Part shown: piece after piece, positions 16,514 to 26,372 of the stretch
Layout: each line of letters starts with the position of its first letter
Numbering within the stretch: the stretch's first letter is position 1
Source of the DNA: Bin25 sp026709415
GTDB taxonomy: Bacteria > Bacteroidota > Bacteroidia > Flavobacteriales > Flavobacteriaceae
Direction of reading: 5' to 3'
DNA length: 64,000 bases
Assembly: GCA_965200045.1 (NCBI GenBank)
Contig: OZ241330.1
Span: 124,001-188,000 of the forward strand
Translations under genes and position numbers: made by a program
The notes under the pieces: model-generated
Seen by the model: only the letters and a program-made list of their open reading frames with translations
The model's database searches: none
Told to the model about the DNA's origin: nothing

Positions 16514-17674
16514 GTGAAAAAATTACTTAGACATAGAATCGATGGCATCAAACGGGATTTAAGGAGTTCTGATAAACTGAGGAAATTTGTTCCTGCCATC
16601 AATGCCTTTGATACGTTTTTATTTGTACCAAATGTCACGACAAAAAGCGGAGCTCATATTAGAGATGCGGTGGATACCAAAAGAACGATGATTACCGTCG
16701 TCATCGCACTGGTTCCTGCGCTCTTGTTTGGTATGTGGAATACCGGTTATCAACATTTTTCACAGTTGGGAGAACAAGTATCCGTTTTGGAAACTTTTTG
16801 GTTTGGATTCGGTCGCATTTTTCCAATGATTGCCGTTTCATATGCTGTTGGTTTGACCATCGAATTTGGATTTGCCGTTTATCGAGGGCATGAAGTCAAT
16901 GAAGGTTATTTGGTTTCTGGACTTCTCATTCCCATGACCATGCCTGTTGACATACCCCTTTGGATGGTGGGGGTCTCTGTGGCTTTCGCGGTCATTATTG
17001 CCAAAGAAGCTTTTGGAGGAACTGGCATGAATATTTTAAATCCGGCGCTCACAGCACGTGCCTTTGCTTTTTTTGCCTATCCAACGTATATGTCAGGGGA
17101 TAAAGTTTGGGTTGCCGATGCTAGCACAATCGATGCGATCTCTGGGGAAACCATTTTAGGGTCACTCGCCGCCAATAATGCCAATATCGATTATACATGG
17201 TGGGACATGTTTGTTGGAACCATTCCAGGCTCCATTGCCGAAACCTCCACTTTAATGGCTCTCATCGGTGCTTTTATTTTGATTTTTACTGGTGTGGGAT
17301 CATGGCGAATCATGTTAGGATGTCTTATCGGTGGGGCATTTACAGGACTGGTTTTTAATCTGCTGGGAGTCAATGCACTAATGACTTTTCCATTTTATTT
17401 ACACTTGATTGTTGGTGGATTTGCTTTTGGTGTTGTGTTTATGGCTACCGATCCCGTTTCGGCCGCTCAAACCACCAAAGGGAAATGGATTTATGGCATT
17501 TTAGTGGGTGTATTTTGTATCTTAATTCGAGTCTTTAACCCAGCCTATCCAGAGGGCGTGATGTTGGCCATTCTACTCATGAATGTCTTTGCACCAACCA
17601 TCGATCATTATGTGGTCCATGCCAATATCAAAAAACGAAAAAAACGATGGCAATTAGCAAAAGCCAATGGGTAA
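16514..17674 (+). CDS. nqrB: Na+-translocating NADH:quinone reductase subunit B
   Basis: A 386-residue polytopic membrane subunit with about ten transmembrane helices; start is GTG, six bases after nqrA. NqrB carries a covalently bound FMN and riboflavin and forms part of the Na+ path. The segment with family motifs GGTGMNILNPALTARAFAFFAYP is clear. The probable FMN-attachment site is T213 in DAISGETILG; the ApbE-recognised motif is normally Dxx(S/T)GAT, so the Ala before the Thr is replaced by Glu here. It overlaps nqrC by eight bases. Confidence 0.95.
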   Translation: MKKLLRHRIDGIKRDLRSSDKLRKFVPAINAFDTFLFVPNVTTKSGAHIRDAVDTKRTMITVVIALVPALLFGMWNTGYQHFSQLGEQVSVLETFWFGFGRIFPMIAVSYAVGLTIEFGFAVYRGHEVNEGYLVSGLLIPMTMPVDIPLWMVGVSVAFAVIIAKEAFGGTGMNILNPALTARAFAFFAYPTYMSGDKVWVADASTIDAISGETILGSLAANNANIDYTWWDMFVGTIPGSIAETSTLMALIGAFILIFTGVGSWRIMLGCLIGGAFTGLVFNLLGVNALMTFPFYLHLIVGGFAFGVVFMATDPVSAAQTTKGKWIYGILVGVFCILIRVFNPAYPEGVMLAILLMNVFAPTIDHYVVHANIKKRKKRWQLAKANG

Positions 17675-18389
17675 AGTAAACACAGAAACAAACGGATATA
17701 CTTTGTTCTTTGCCTCGGCAATGGTGGTGGTAGTGGCTGCGACGTTGGCTTTTACGGCCAGTTCATTAAAGGAAAAACAAGACGTCAATATCCGTCAAGA
17801 AAAGATGCAAAACATTCTTTCCACTATTGGGATTGAAACCACGAGACCCGAGGCTGAAATTCTCTATGATCAATACATCGTTGAACAAGTTTCTTTGGAT
17901 GGAAATGGGGATGTTGATCCAAATGTCGATGCCTTTACGCTAGACTTAGCCATTGAAACCAAAAAATCCATTACAGAACAACGCTTTCCACTTTTTAAAG
18001 GCGTGGTTGATGGAGAAAAATATTATATCATTCCGTTGAGAGGTTCTGGTTTATGGGATGCCATATGGGGGTATATTGCCTTGAAAGAGGACCGTAAAAC
18101 ATTACGAGGGGCCGTGTTTGATCATGCTGCAGAAACAGCTGGATTGGGCGCTGAAATTACCCAACCATGGTTCATGGAGCAATTTGATGATGAAGTTCTT
18201 TTTGACGATAATAATGAATTTATTGGCATCAAACTCACTAAAACCAATAATGATCCCGGAAATACGGATAAATTTGATTTTGAAGTCGATGCCATTTCTG
18301 GAGCTACCATCACTGGCGATGGCGTCAGTGATATGATTATCGAACGAATGCAACATTATTTGCCTTATTTTGCCAAACTCAATGAGTAA
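17667..18389 (+). CDS. nqrC: Na+-translocating NADH:quinone reductase subunit C
   Basis: A 240-residue subunit with one N-terminal membrane helix (about 11-33) and an extracytoplasmic FMN domain. The FMN-bearing Thr is T214 in DAISGATITGDG, an exact ApbE flavinylation motif. GSGLWDAIWGYIAL and ETAGLGAEITQPWF are family signatures. The start overlaps nqrB by eight bases and the stop overlaps nqrD by eight. Confidence 0.95.
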   Translation: MGKVNTETNGYTLFFASAMVVVVAATLAFTASSLKEKQDVNIRQEKMQNILSTIGIETTRPEAEILYDQYIVEQVSLDGNGDVDPNVDAFTLDLAIETKKSITEQRFPLFKGVVDGEKYYIIPLRGSGLWDAIWGYIALKEDRKTLRGAVFDHAAETAGLGAEITQPWFMEQFDDEVLFDDNNEFIGIKLTKTNNDPGNTDKFDFEVDAISGATITGDGVSDMIIERMQHYLPYFAKLNE

Positions 18390-19062
18390 AAAGCCCACTT
18401 TATTTTTTATTTCCAAAAACCTCAAACCAAGATCCTTACTTTCTCAATCCGAACGAAAGTTGCTGGTGGATCCATTGGATGATGATAATCCCATCACGGT
18501 TCAAGTGTTAGGAATCTGTTCGGCTTTGGCCATTACCGTCCAATTAAGGCCAGCCGTGGTGATGGCCATTTCAGTGGTGTGTGTGATGGCTGCCAGTAAT
18601 ATGATTATTTCGATCTTTAGAAACCTCATTCCATCCCGCATTCGAATCATTGTCCAACTCGTAGTCGTGGCCACAATGGTCATATTGGTCGACCAAATTC
18701 TTCGGGCTTTTGCTTATGATGTGAGTAAAGAACTGTCCATTTTTATCGGATTGATTATTACCAATTGTATTGTTATGGGAAGATTGGAAGCTTTTGCACT
18801 GGGGAATGGGGTTTGGCGATCTTTTCTCGATGGCGTTGGAAATGCCTTGGGATATGGATTGATTTTGATTATGGTGGCCTTTTTTCGCGAACTGTTCGGT
18901 TCTGGAAATTTAATGGGCATTCAGGTCATCCCTGATTTTATCTACCATTTGGGTTATGAAAACAACGGATTTATGTTGTTTTCGCCCATGGCGCTCATCA
19001 CTGTTGGCGTTATTATTTGGGTTCAACGGGCAAGAAATCGAAAGTTAGTTGAAGAGTCCTAA
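18382..19062 (+). CDS. nqrD: Na+-translocating NADH:quinone reductase subunit D
   Basis: A polytopic membrane protein of 226 residues, homologous to RnfE. I chose the ATG at 18382, which lies inside the end of nqrC, over the in-frame ATG four codons earlier. The conserved VQLVVVATMVILVDQILRAF, GLIITNCIVMGRLEAFAL and GLGNALGYG-like segments are present. NqrD and NqrE together bind the buried iron-sulfur centre and form the membrane core. Confidence 0.93.
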   Translation: MSKKPTLFFISKNLKPRSLLSQSERKLLVDPLDDDNPITVQVLGICSALAITVQLRPAVVMAISVVCVMAASNMIISIFRNLIPSRIRIIVQLVVVATMVILVDQILRAFAYDVSKELSIFIGLIITNCIVMGRLEAFALGNGVWRSFLDGVGNALGYGLILIMVAFFRELFGSGNLMGIQVIPDFIYHLGYENNGFMLFSPMALITVGVIIWVQRARNRKLVEES

Positions 19063-19074
19063 TTAAAGCGATAA

Positions 19075-19695
19075 ATGATCGAACAATACGTCAATTTATT
19101 TGTTAAAAGTATTTTTATTGAAAATATGGTGTTTGCCTATTTTCTAGGCATGTGCTCATATCTCGCTGTTTCCAAAACGGTTAAAACAGCGGTTGGTTTG
19201 GGAGCTGCCGTTATTTTTGTTTTAGGGATTACCGTTCCTATCAACTATTTATTAGACACCTATCTTTTACAGCAGGGGGCTTTGGTTTGGTTAGGCCCTC
19301 AATTTGCTTCTTTAGATTTGAGTTTTTTGAGTTTTATCGTGTTTATTGCCGTGATTGCCTCGATGGTGCAATTGGTTGAGATGATTGTTGAAAAATTTGC
19401 CCCTGCTTTATATGGTGCTTTGGGTATTTTCCTCCCCTTAATTGCTGTCAACTGTGCCATTTTGGGCGGTTCGTTATTCATGCAACAAAAAGCCTTTGTC
19501 TCGGTCTTTGAATCCGGAGTTTATGGCGTAGGGTCTGGAGTGGGTTTCTTCTTGGCCATTTTAGCCATTGCTTCTATTCGAGAAAAAATCACGTATTCCA
19601 ATATTCCAGATCCCCTTCGTGGTCTGGGCATCACGTTCATTGTCACGGGACTGATGGCCATTGGTTTTATGAGTTTTATGGGCGTTAAATTATAA
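19075..19695 (+). CDS. nqrE: Na+-translocating NADH:quinone reductase subunit E
   Basis: The 206-residue membrane subunit has six hydrophobic helices and the family motifs ENMVFAYFLGMCSYLAVSK and FLPLIAVNCAILGGSLFMQQ, each containing one of the Cys residues that coordinate the intramembrane [2Fe-2S] cluster shared with NqrD. Twelve bases separate it from nqrD and seven from nqrF. Confidence 0.94.
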   Translation: MIEQYVNLFVKSIFIENMVFAYFLGMCSYLAVSKTVKTAVGLGAAVIFVLGITVPINYLLDTYLLQQGALVWLGPQFASLDLSFLSFIVFIAVIASMVQLVEMIVEKFAPALYGALGIFLPLIAVNCAILGGSLFMQQKAFVSVFESGVYGVGSGVGFFLAILAIASIREKITYSNIPDPLRGLGITFIVTGLMAIGFMSFMGVKL

Positions 19696-19702
19696 TCCGA
19701 AT

Positions 19703-21001
19703 ATGGACTTCACTGTTGTCATTGCTAGCGTGTTAGTTTTTGCTTTTGTGGTTTTTTTACTCGTCGGGATGCTACTAGTGGTCAAACAGAACATGATGCC
19801 TTCTGGACCTGTTCAGTTGATCATCAATGATGATAAAAATATTGAAGTGACTTCTGGAAATACCCTATTGACCACGCTGAGCAATGCCAAGATATTTCTT
19901 CCTTCCGCTTGTGGTGGAGGGGGAACTTGTGTTCAGTGTCGGTGTCAAATTTTTGATGGAGGGGGCGAAATCTTACCCACAGAAACCCCTCATTTTTCAC
20001 GTAAAGAAATCAGCGAAGGATGGCGACTTGGTTGTCAAGTCAAAGTCAAGGAAGATATGAAAATCCAAGTGCCTGATGAAGTGTTTGGTATCAAAAAGTG
20101 GGAGGCCAAAGTCAAGAGTAATTACAATGTGGCCTCCTTTATCAAAGAATTAATCGTTGAAATTCCTGAAGAGATGAACTATAAAGCCGGAGGGTATATT
20201 CAATTGGAAGTCCCCCGATGCGAAGTCGATTATAAAAACATCAATATATCAGCTCATCCCGAAGAACACGCTGATGATAAAGATAAATTCCATTTAGAAT
20301 GGGATAAATTCAAATTGTGGGATTTAAAAATGAAAAATTCCGCCCCGGTGGAACGGGCTTATTCCATGGCTTCTTATCCTGCCGAAGGAAAAGAAATCAT
20401 GCTCAATGTGCGTGTTGCTACCCCACCTTTGGATTCGACTAAAGGTAATTGGAGGCCTGTCAATCCTGGCATTGCATCCTCTTATATTTTTGGTTTAAAT
20501 GAGGGAGATACCGTGACTATTTCGGGGCCTTTTGGAGAGTTTTTCATCAATGAGTCGGAAGCAGAAATGCTCTATGTTGGTGGAGGGGCTGGTATGGCTC
20601 CCATGCGCTCTCATCTCTATCATTTATTCCGCACCCTTAAAACGAACCGCAAAGTGACCTTTTGGTACGGAGGTCGTTCCAAAAGAGAATTATTTTATTT
20701 GGATCATTTCAAGGCCTTAGAACGAGATTTTCCAAATTTTAAATTTTATGTTGCCCTTTCAGAGCCAACGGAAGAAGACAATTGGACGATAAAAGAATCT
20801 TTGGACGATCCCAAAGGAGACGGATTTGTAGGCTTTGTTCATCAGGTCGTCATCGATCATTATTTAAACCACCACGAATCGCCGGAAGATATTGAAGTTT
20901 ATTTCTGTGGGCCTCCGTTGATGAATGTGGCCGTACAAAAAATGGCCGAAGACTTTGGGGTGCCTCCAGAAAATATTCGATTTGATGATTTTGGTGGTTA
21001 A
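19703..21001 (+). CDS. nqrF: Na+-translocating NADH:quinone reductase subunit F
   Basis: A 432-residue NADH-dehydrogenase subunit: one N-terminal membrane helix (3-27), a plant-type ferredoxin domain with [2Fe-2S] ligands C70, C76, C79 and C111, an FAD domain with RAYSMASYP, and a NADH domain with YVGGGAGMAPMRSHL and YFCGPPLMN near the C-terminus. It takes electrons from NADH into the complex. Cysteine positions match the well-studied family members exactly. It is the last gene of the operon; no strong terminator follows immediately. Confidence 0.95.
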   Translation: MDFTVVIASVLVFAFVVFLLVGMLLVVKQNMMPSGPVQLIINDDKNIEVTSGNTLLTTLSNAKIFLPSACGGGGTCVQCRCQIFDGGGEILPTETPHFSRKEISEGWRLGCQVKVKEDMKIQVPDEVFGIKKWEAKVKSNYNVASFIKELIVEIPEEMNYKAGGYIQLEVPRCEVDYKNINISAHPEEHADDKDKFHLEWDKFKLWDLKMKNSAPVERAYSMASYPAEGKEIMLNVRVATPPLDSTKGNWRPVNPGIASSYIFGLNEGDTVTISGPFGEFFINESEAEMLYVGGGAGMAPMRSHLYHLFRTLKTNRKVTFWYGGRSKRELFYLDHFKALERDFPNFKFYVALSEPTEEDNWTIKESLDDPKGDGFVGFVHQVVIDHYLNHHESPEDIEVYFCGPPLMNVAVQKMAEDFGVPPENIRFDDFGG

Positions 21002-22006
21002 TCAAAACATCGAAAAGCTGCCTTTTTCGCAAGACATTTTAAAATCAAAAACGTTAACCCCTCCATTTCAGTCTTCAAACGCTTTATGATTATGTTAAAT
21101 GATCGACTTTCAATCCAATAAATCAGAAAACTTGATGTTCCTTTAATCATCTATTTAAGAGAATCAGACCTTGATTATAAAGAAAAATTTATTACGCTAC
21201 ATTAATCGTCAATGTTTTACGTACGGGAAACCTAGATATTTTATCAATTCCGAGTAAAAATAGTCCGTGTCCATGACGGTTGAAACCACAAAATGACTTT
21301 GGTTTGGGTTCATGGCGTTTTTGATCTTGAACCCCCTTTCAATCAAACCAAAAAAGACAGTTAATTGAATACCATCAATAAAACAAGGAAAGAACGTGTC
21401 ACAATAAGTCGGGAACGCCTAATGATGATTGTCGAGTAGGGCTATCGAGAAAAGACAAAAAAGTGGTGTTTTTGGATCAAAGGAAAAGGAACCACCCGAT
21501 GCCCATTAGAACCTACCACTGGTAGATCAATTAGCGGTTGATTTCTTGGCCGGTTTCATCCAAGAGTATAAACGGTCTAAGGGATTGCTATAAACTAACC
21601 AATAAGTCAAAAGCCCCCTGCAGGACAATGTCGGTTTGATGAGTATCAGGCGGCATCGTTTGGGTTTAGTGACTTAACTTGGAGCCCAAGCGCTGCATGG
21701 AGGCATCGCGAGCATCGAATTGTTGGCGTTCTTGGAGATGCGTTGATGGTTCGTCCAATGGTATTCAATGGTCCCCGTCGAGGATACTTGAAATGCGTAT
21801 AAAAAACAAGATTACCGTGGAATACTTGCAGATGTCTTTTTGTCGAGTTGGTGCTTGTTGTCGTGAAGCACTTGGAGCTTGGTTTCTGTCGACTTCGATT
21901 GGCTGAATTTGATGTTATTAAGGCTGATGGGGATTTTGATTTTTGGCATCTATGGAAGGTGGGGTGTTGTGTTTCTTTATCTTTGTGGGAAAATCTTTCA
22001 GTTTTA
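21002..22006. other. One kilobase of degenerate DNA after nqrF
   Basis: No intact gene is supported. Short stretches read like protein in changing frames (for example VDQLAVDFLAGFIQEYKRSKG at about 21522-21590 on the plus strand), interrupted by stops, as expected for a ruined transposase or similar gene. A more GC-rich patch at 21660-21800 stands out from its AT-rich surroundings. Terminal inverted repeats are not recognisable. Confidence 0.4.
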
Positions 22007-23125
22007 ATGATTGAACGTGGCCCGGCTAAATACTTTCATGGTCGGTATGAAGAATTAAACATTTTTCATCGCTTTCTACTTCAAACCAAGCAAGAACAGG
22101 GGGAGTGGTATGCTGATTCAAGGCCCACCAGGTGTTGGTAAATCCGCTTTAATTCATCAATTAGGCAAAGAAGCCAAAGCAAAAGATTGGGAAGTGATTC
22201 GCTTAAATAACAAATCATTATACAATAAAAAAGAATTTTTTAAGCGATTAACTCAAAACAAAAACGCCCAAGAAATTCAAACGACTTATGGGATTGATTT
22301 AAAACTCTTTAAATGGATATCGTTTCTCAAAAATCGGAAAAAACTGATTATTTGAATGAGGCTATGATTCGTTCTCAACCGACTTTATTATATCTAGACG
22401 AAGCACAAACTTTAGGCGATTTACTATCTGTTGAAAGAAGAGATCGGGTGACCGATTTTTTCAATACGTATCACAATCTCGAATCTTCAAAAGGCTTCAT
22501 TTTATTGTTGGGGGGATTAAGTATGACGAAAGAATTTCTTCGTCAATTTGGTATTTCAAGATTTAATCCTGCTGCTATTCAATACTTAAAAGCCATTGAA
22601 CCGGATGCAGAACAAGCTATTATTCATGATTGGTTGACTAAAGAAATCAAAACGCCAAGCGATACCACACCGTGGATACAAGAAATTATCAACCGAACTG
22701 ATCGTTGGCCTCGCCATATTCAGTCCTATTGTAATGCCATTTGTGATTTTTTAGAACCAAAGGAATCTTTAACGGATCAACGATTAGAAGAAGTTTTAGC
22801 TTATGGTGATGATTTGAAATCGATTTATTACGAACAACAATGTGATGGTATCAGTCATCAAAATCGACAGTTAATCACATCAGCGATTGAGTCGTTACCC
22901 ACATGTTTTGATCAAGAAGACTTTATCTCACGTCTCTCTAAAAGGCTTTCAAAAGAGGATGCTCGTATGTTATACGAAACCATTCTTTCCAAAGGAATTC
23001 TCCATACAGATCAACGTGGTATATCCTCTGTACCTATTCCCTCTTTTCGTTCGTTTCTAATTGAAGAATATGGTCAAGAAAACCTTAAAAGACCACCTCT
23101 TTCTGGTGGCTTAGCATTGGAGTGA
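22007..23125 (+). pseudogene. AAA ATPase family (copy 1), two frameshifts
   Basis: Three frames in order rebuild an ATPase like the intact one at 38407. The ATG at 22007 gives MIERGPAKYFHGRYEEL; the frame changes near 22100, next to a run of five Gs, and continues with LIQGPPGVGKSALIHQLG (Walker A). It changes again near 22315-22350 and proceeds with TLLYLDEAQTLGD (Walker B), FILLLGGLSMTKEF (sensor region), ISRFNPAAI, and a C-terminal winged-helix-like end ILSKGILHTDQ...SVPIPSFRSFLIEEY. The last 270 codons are open. It diverges clearly from the other copies. Function unknown. Confidence 0.8.
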
Positions 23126-23274
23126 TGTTTCGGGTTTTCCATTGGCACGACTTTGCTGATTTCTTGATGGAGTCGAGAAGATTCTTAACAAGGTGTTTTT
23201 TCTAGTTGTTTTTGACGAACAGAAGGCAAATGGATTTGATTGCTGTTAATGGCTTTCACAATCGTCGTATCCGC

Positions 23275-24696
23275 TCATAGATTTTCAATCGCAGAGTCCA
23301 TCCACAAGGTTCGTTTGAGTATCCAATCTTTTAGATACTGGTATTCTTCATTATGATCATGGCCGACATAAAAATTGGGGGGAATTCGTTTTCCTAAAAT
23401 TTTCCATCTGGTAAAATTTTTTCGAAATCCATCATGGGATGCTATGTATTTGTAATGATCATCAATACGTTCAGCAATAGCTTGAGATGAAAAGACACTT
23501 GAACGTAATTCTTTCCAACGTTGCCTTACTTTATCAGCAAAGTACGGATCCGACAGCAATCGACTCCACCAAAAGGGAACCAGCCAATAATGATGTGAGC
23601 AAACGGAATTAAATTCAAAACTCCACCCCATGGTTGATTCGGCTCGACAGTAATCAGCATTACCAAACGCGAGATTAAAATCCCAAACAGGGCCCATAAA
23701 CAACTTTCCATTTTTGTTTTCTTTATACATGAATGTGCTGATTCGGTAAGCATCGATATTTCGAGAAAGTTCGTTCAATAACAAATAATCCACGAAACTG
23801 TCGACATCAATATATTTTCTATAACCACTTTCAGCATCTTTGAATCCATCAGACATCAATACCCTTTCAAATTCTTCAAAGTAGTTTTGGATGTATCGCT
23901 TTTGTTCTTTATTGATATCATCAGCATCAGGATATGCATAAAGAAAGTGGATGTCTCTTTGAGAAAATTCATCTCTCAAAACACCCCAAGGGGTATACTT
24001 GGATCGCCAACCCAGTTCTCCTATGAATTTTTCTTCATCATTATTGGTTTTATCGATTTTGATGATGTATCCACCTGTGATGTCATCATCTTTCACTTTT
24101 TTGATATCCACTCGGTTTTTATCTCGTTTGATTTTCTCCATCAACACATAAACGCCTAAATATTGACTATTGATCGTCACATCATAGAAAGAGGTTCTAG
24201 TGGCATAGCGACCGATTTGATTTGACAAATCATACATCAAAACATTGCGAATCAAGGTTTTATCGATGTAAGGACCATGCAAAATCCAATCTTCTTCTTC
24301 AGGATACCCTGCTAATTCGACATTAAGATCGTTTCCTTGTTCGTCCCAAGTTTCAAAACCATAGGATTTCTTTTCTAAATGTTTAGATGTAGCGCCTCTT
24401 ATTTCAATACCAATGAAATGTTTTTCAATCACCTCTTGATTGTTTCGTATTTCAAAAATCGCTGGTATTTTGGGTTCATCAACGATTTTTTCTCCATGCG
24501 TATCGATATAAATATGTGGCAAAGCATCTAATTCATTGGCTTCAATAATTTCAGGATTATCTTCTTGCGATGTTTTGGAATCCGCCATCACATCATCATC
24601 ACAAGCCATGAAGAAAAACATCCCTAGCGTTATCAGCAAATAAAGCTGATAATTTATTCTTGTTGGGTAATCCACCCCTTTTTGAAAACAGTTCAT
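23275..24696 (-). CDS. CotH-like lipoprotein (spore-coat-kinase fold family)
   Basis: The 473-residue protein starts with a lipoprotein-type signal ending at FFMAC (Cys32), so it is probably tethered to the outer membrane or periplasmic face. The body matches the CotH family: EIRGATSKHLEKKSYGFE, GPYIDKTLIRNVLMYDLSNQIG, YVLMEKIKRDKNRVDI, GGYIIKIDK, and VWDFNLAFGNADYC with the metal-binding Asp. CotH proteins share a kinase fold and some phosphorylate surface proteins; in Bacteroidota many are secreted and of unknown substrate. It has no operon partners and is flanked by AAA ATPase pseudogenes. Confidence 0.82.
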   Translation of the reverse strand: MNCFQKGVDYPTRINYQLYLLITLGMFFFMACDDDVMADSKTSQEDNPEIIEANELDALPHIYIDTHGEKIVDEPKIPAIFEIRNNQEVIEKHFIGIEIRGATSKHLEKKSYGFETWDEQGNDLNVELAGYPEEEDWILHGPYIDKTLIRNVLMYDLSNQIGRYATRTSFYDVTINSQYLGVYVLMEKIKRDKNRVDIKKVKDDDITGGYIIKIDKTNNDEEKFIGELGWRSKYTPWGVLRDEFSQRDIHFLYAYPDADDINKEQKRYIQNYFEEFERVLMSDGFKDAESGYRKYIDVDSFVDYLLLNELSRNIDAYRISTFMYKENKNGKLFMGPVWDFNLAFGNADYCRAESTMGWSFEFNSVCSHHYWLVPFWWSRLLSDPYFADKVRQRWKELRSSVFSSQAIAERIDDHYKYIASHDGFRKNFTRWKILGKRIPPNFYVGHDHNEEYQYLKDWILKRTLWMDSAIENL

Positions 24697-24860
24697 TTTG
24701 AAATAGACTCCGTATCGATACCTTATCTTACTGTTGAATTACCATTATAAACTGATCAAAGTCATTGAATTTGTACAAATGAAAAAAATGTTCAATACTA
24801 TTTTTTGATCCATTGGCTAAAAAGAAAAAAGTTTTTTTTGGGAAATTACATAGTATAGCA

Positions 24861-24983
24861 TCATATTATTTCCAAATCAGGGGACGGAGCCAATTGATTT
24901 TCTTCTTCCGTTATCAAAACACCATCCGACCGAAAACAGGTTTCCTTTTGGTCATTTTGTAGATTCCAAATTTCTTCGTTCAT
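24861..24983 (-). CDS. Possible small ORF after the ATPase copy
   Basis: An ATG at 24983 begins 40 codons (MNEEIWNLQNDQKETCF...) ending in TGA, 31 bases beyond the stop of the minus-strand AAA pseudogene. The acidic product looks natural but no family is recognised, and length alone gives weak support. The remaining bases between CotH and the ATPase hold nothing else I can identify. Confidence 0.25.
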   Translation of the reverse strand: MNEEIWNLQNDQKETCFRSDGVLITEEENQLAPSPDLEII

Positions 24984-25014
24984 CGTTTGGACACGGTGTT
25001 TATAACCACTTCAA

Positions 25015-26222
25015 TTATGCTACTTCTTTTGGTGTTTGGATCGAAGTCATCAGCTGTTGTATTTTGAGACTTGGTTTTTGATCGATGATTTTTAAATACG
25101 CTTGATACTCTTGAAGCATCCAAGCTCTTAATGAAGGAATAGGGATTTGATAAAATCTGCCTCGACGAATCTGTAAAATACCTCTTGACATCACTTCTTG
25201 AAATATTTTTTCGGGATTTTTGATAATCGGATTCTTTTCAAAATCAGATTGAGCCTTTGACCCCATAATGATGTTTTCTTTTTCTTCATTTTCAAAAATG
25301 GCGTTAAATATCGAAACTCTTTCAGATTTATTTAATTCTTCAAAACGATCATCGTAATAAATATCTTTTAAAGCTTGCGATTCTTTTAACACTTCCGATA
25401 ACAAATCATTCGATAATACACCACCACTATTTTTCACTATGGCCGATGCCACTTGCCCATAACATGAAATATGATGAGCCCATTGAGGTGTTTCTTCTGA
25501 CACCTGATCAATCCAATGATCTAATTCTGAGTGACTTTCATCCACTCCAGCTCCTTGAACTAGATAATCTTTGAGAATGGTTCTTTCTACCTTTTTATCT
25601 AATACACTGAGATTCAACACACAACGACTATTAAATCTCGACATCTTAAATTCTTTAAAAATACTTCTTCTATCACTTAATCCGGCCATTAAAAAAACCA
25701 ATCCATGTTCTAATTCTAAATTATGAAGATGATTAAATAAATGAGCTGCTTTTATAATTTCAGGACTTTTTGTTGTATGACCAACACTCACCATTTGTGC
25801 TTCATCTAAAACCAAGATGAGTGGTCTCTTAATAGCCCGAATTGTTTCAGAAACCGTTCGTTCTGTCCTATCAAAACGCATGGTTCCTCCGGCCAATTTA
25901 ATATTAGCATTGACTTCTTGTGATATTTTTTCATACTTCTTTCTCTCCAATCAAAGCATTGTATATTTCGTTCACCTTCCATAAAGCTTCTAATTCTAAC
26001 TTAGCAATTGTCCAACCGTCCTATTTTCCTGCTTTTTCGAGTTCTCTTAATAACGCGGCTTTGCCAACACCAGGAGCCCCTTGTATTAATATGGAATGAC
26101 TTTTTTTCTTTTCTTTAGATAGCCTTAAAATATCTTTTACAATATGAATCTCCTTTTTTATTCCATGAAAGTAATCCGCTCGACCTCGATCAGAAACAAT
26201 GATTGTTTTTTTTTGAACTCAT
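25015..26222 (-). pseudogene. AAA ATPase family (copy 2), broken in its N-terminal third
   Basis: The minus strand from an ATG at 26222 encodes a protein closely related to the intact copy at 38407. The shared N-terminal motif IIVSDRGRADYFHG is out of frame with the ATG because of a run of nine As; Walker A (LIQGAPGVGKAALLREL, with the usual Thr/Ser after GK replaced by Ala) follows, then a TAG near 26020 and a frameshift near 25945. From 25950 to the stop 311 codons are open, with Walker B PLILVLDEAQM, FLMAGLSDRRSIFKEF, SRFNSRCVLNL, WAHHISCYGQVA and the C-terminal IPIPSLRAWMLQEYQAYLK. At least three lesions make it non-functional. Confidence 0.85.
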
Positions 26223-26372
26223 ACCAACAAAGTTAAGAGAATTATCATTCTCAGAATTTAGCTGTTTTCAGCTATGCTTTTGCCATTTTAGTATATCGTC
26301 CCTTTCTTTTTTTACGGGAACGAACTCTATGTAAATGAAATACCTTTGGATTTTAGTTTTCCATCAAAAATT

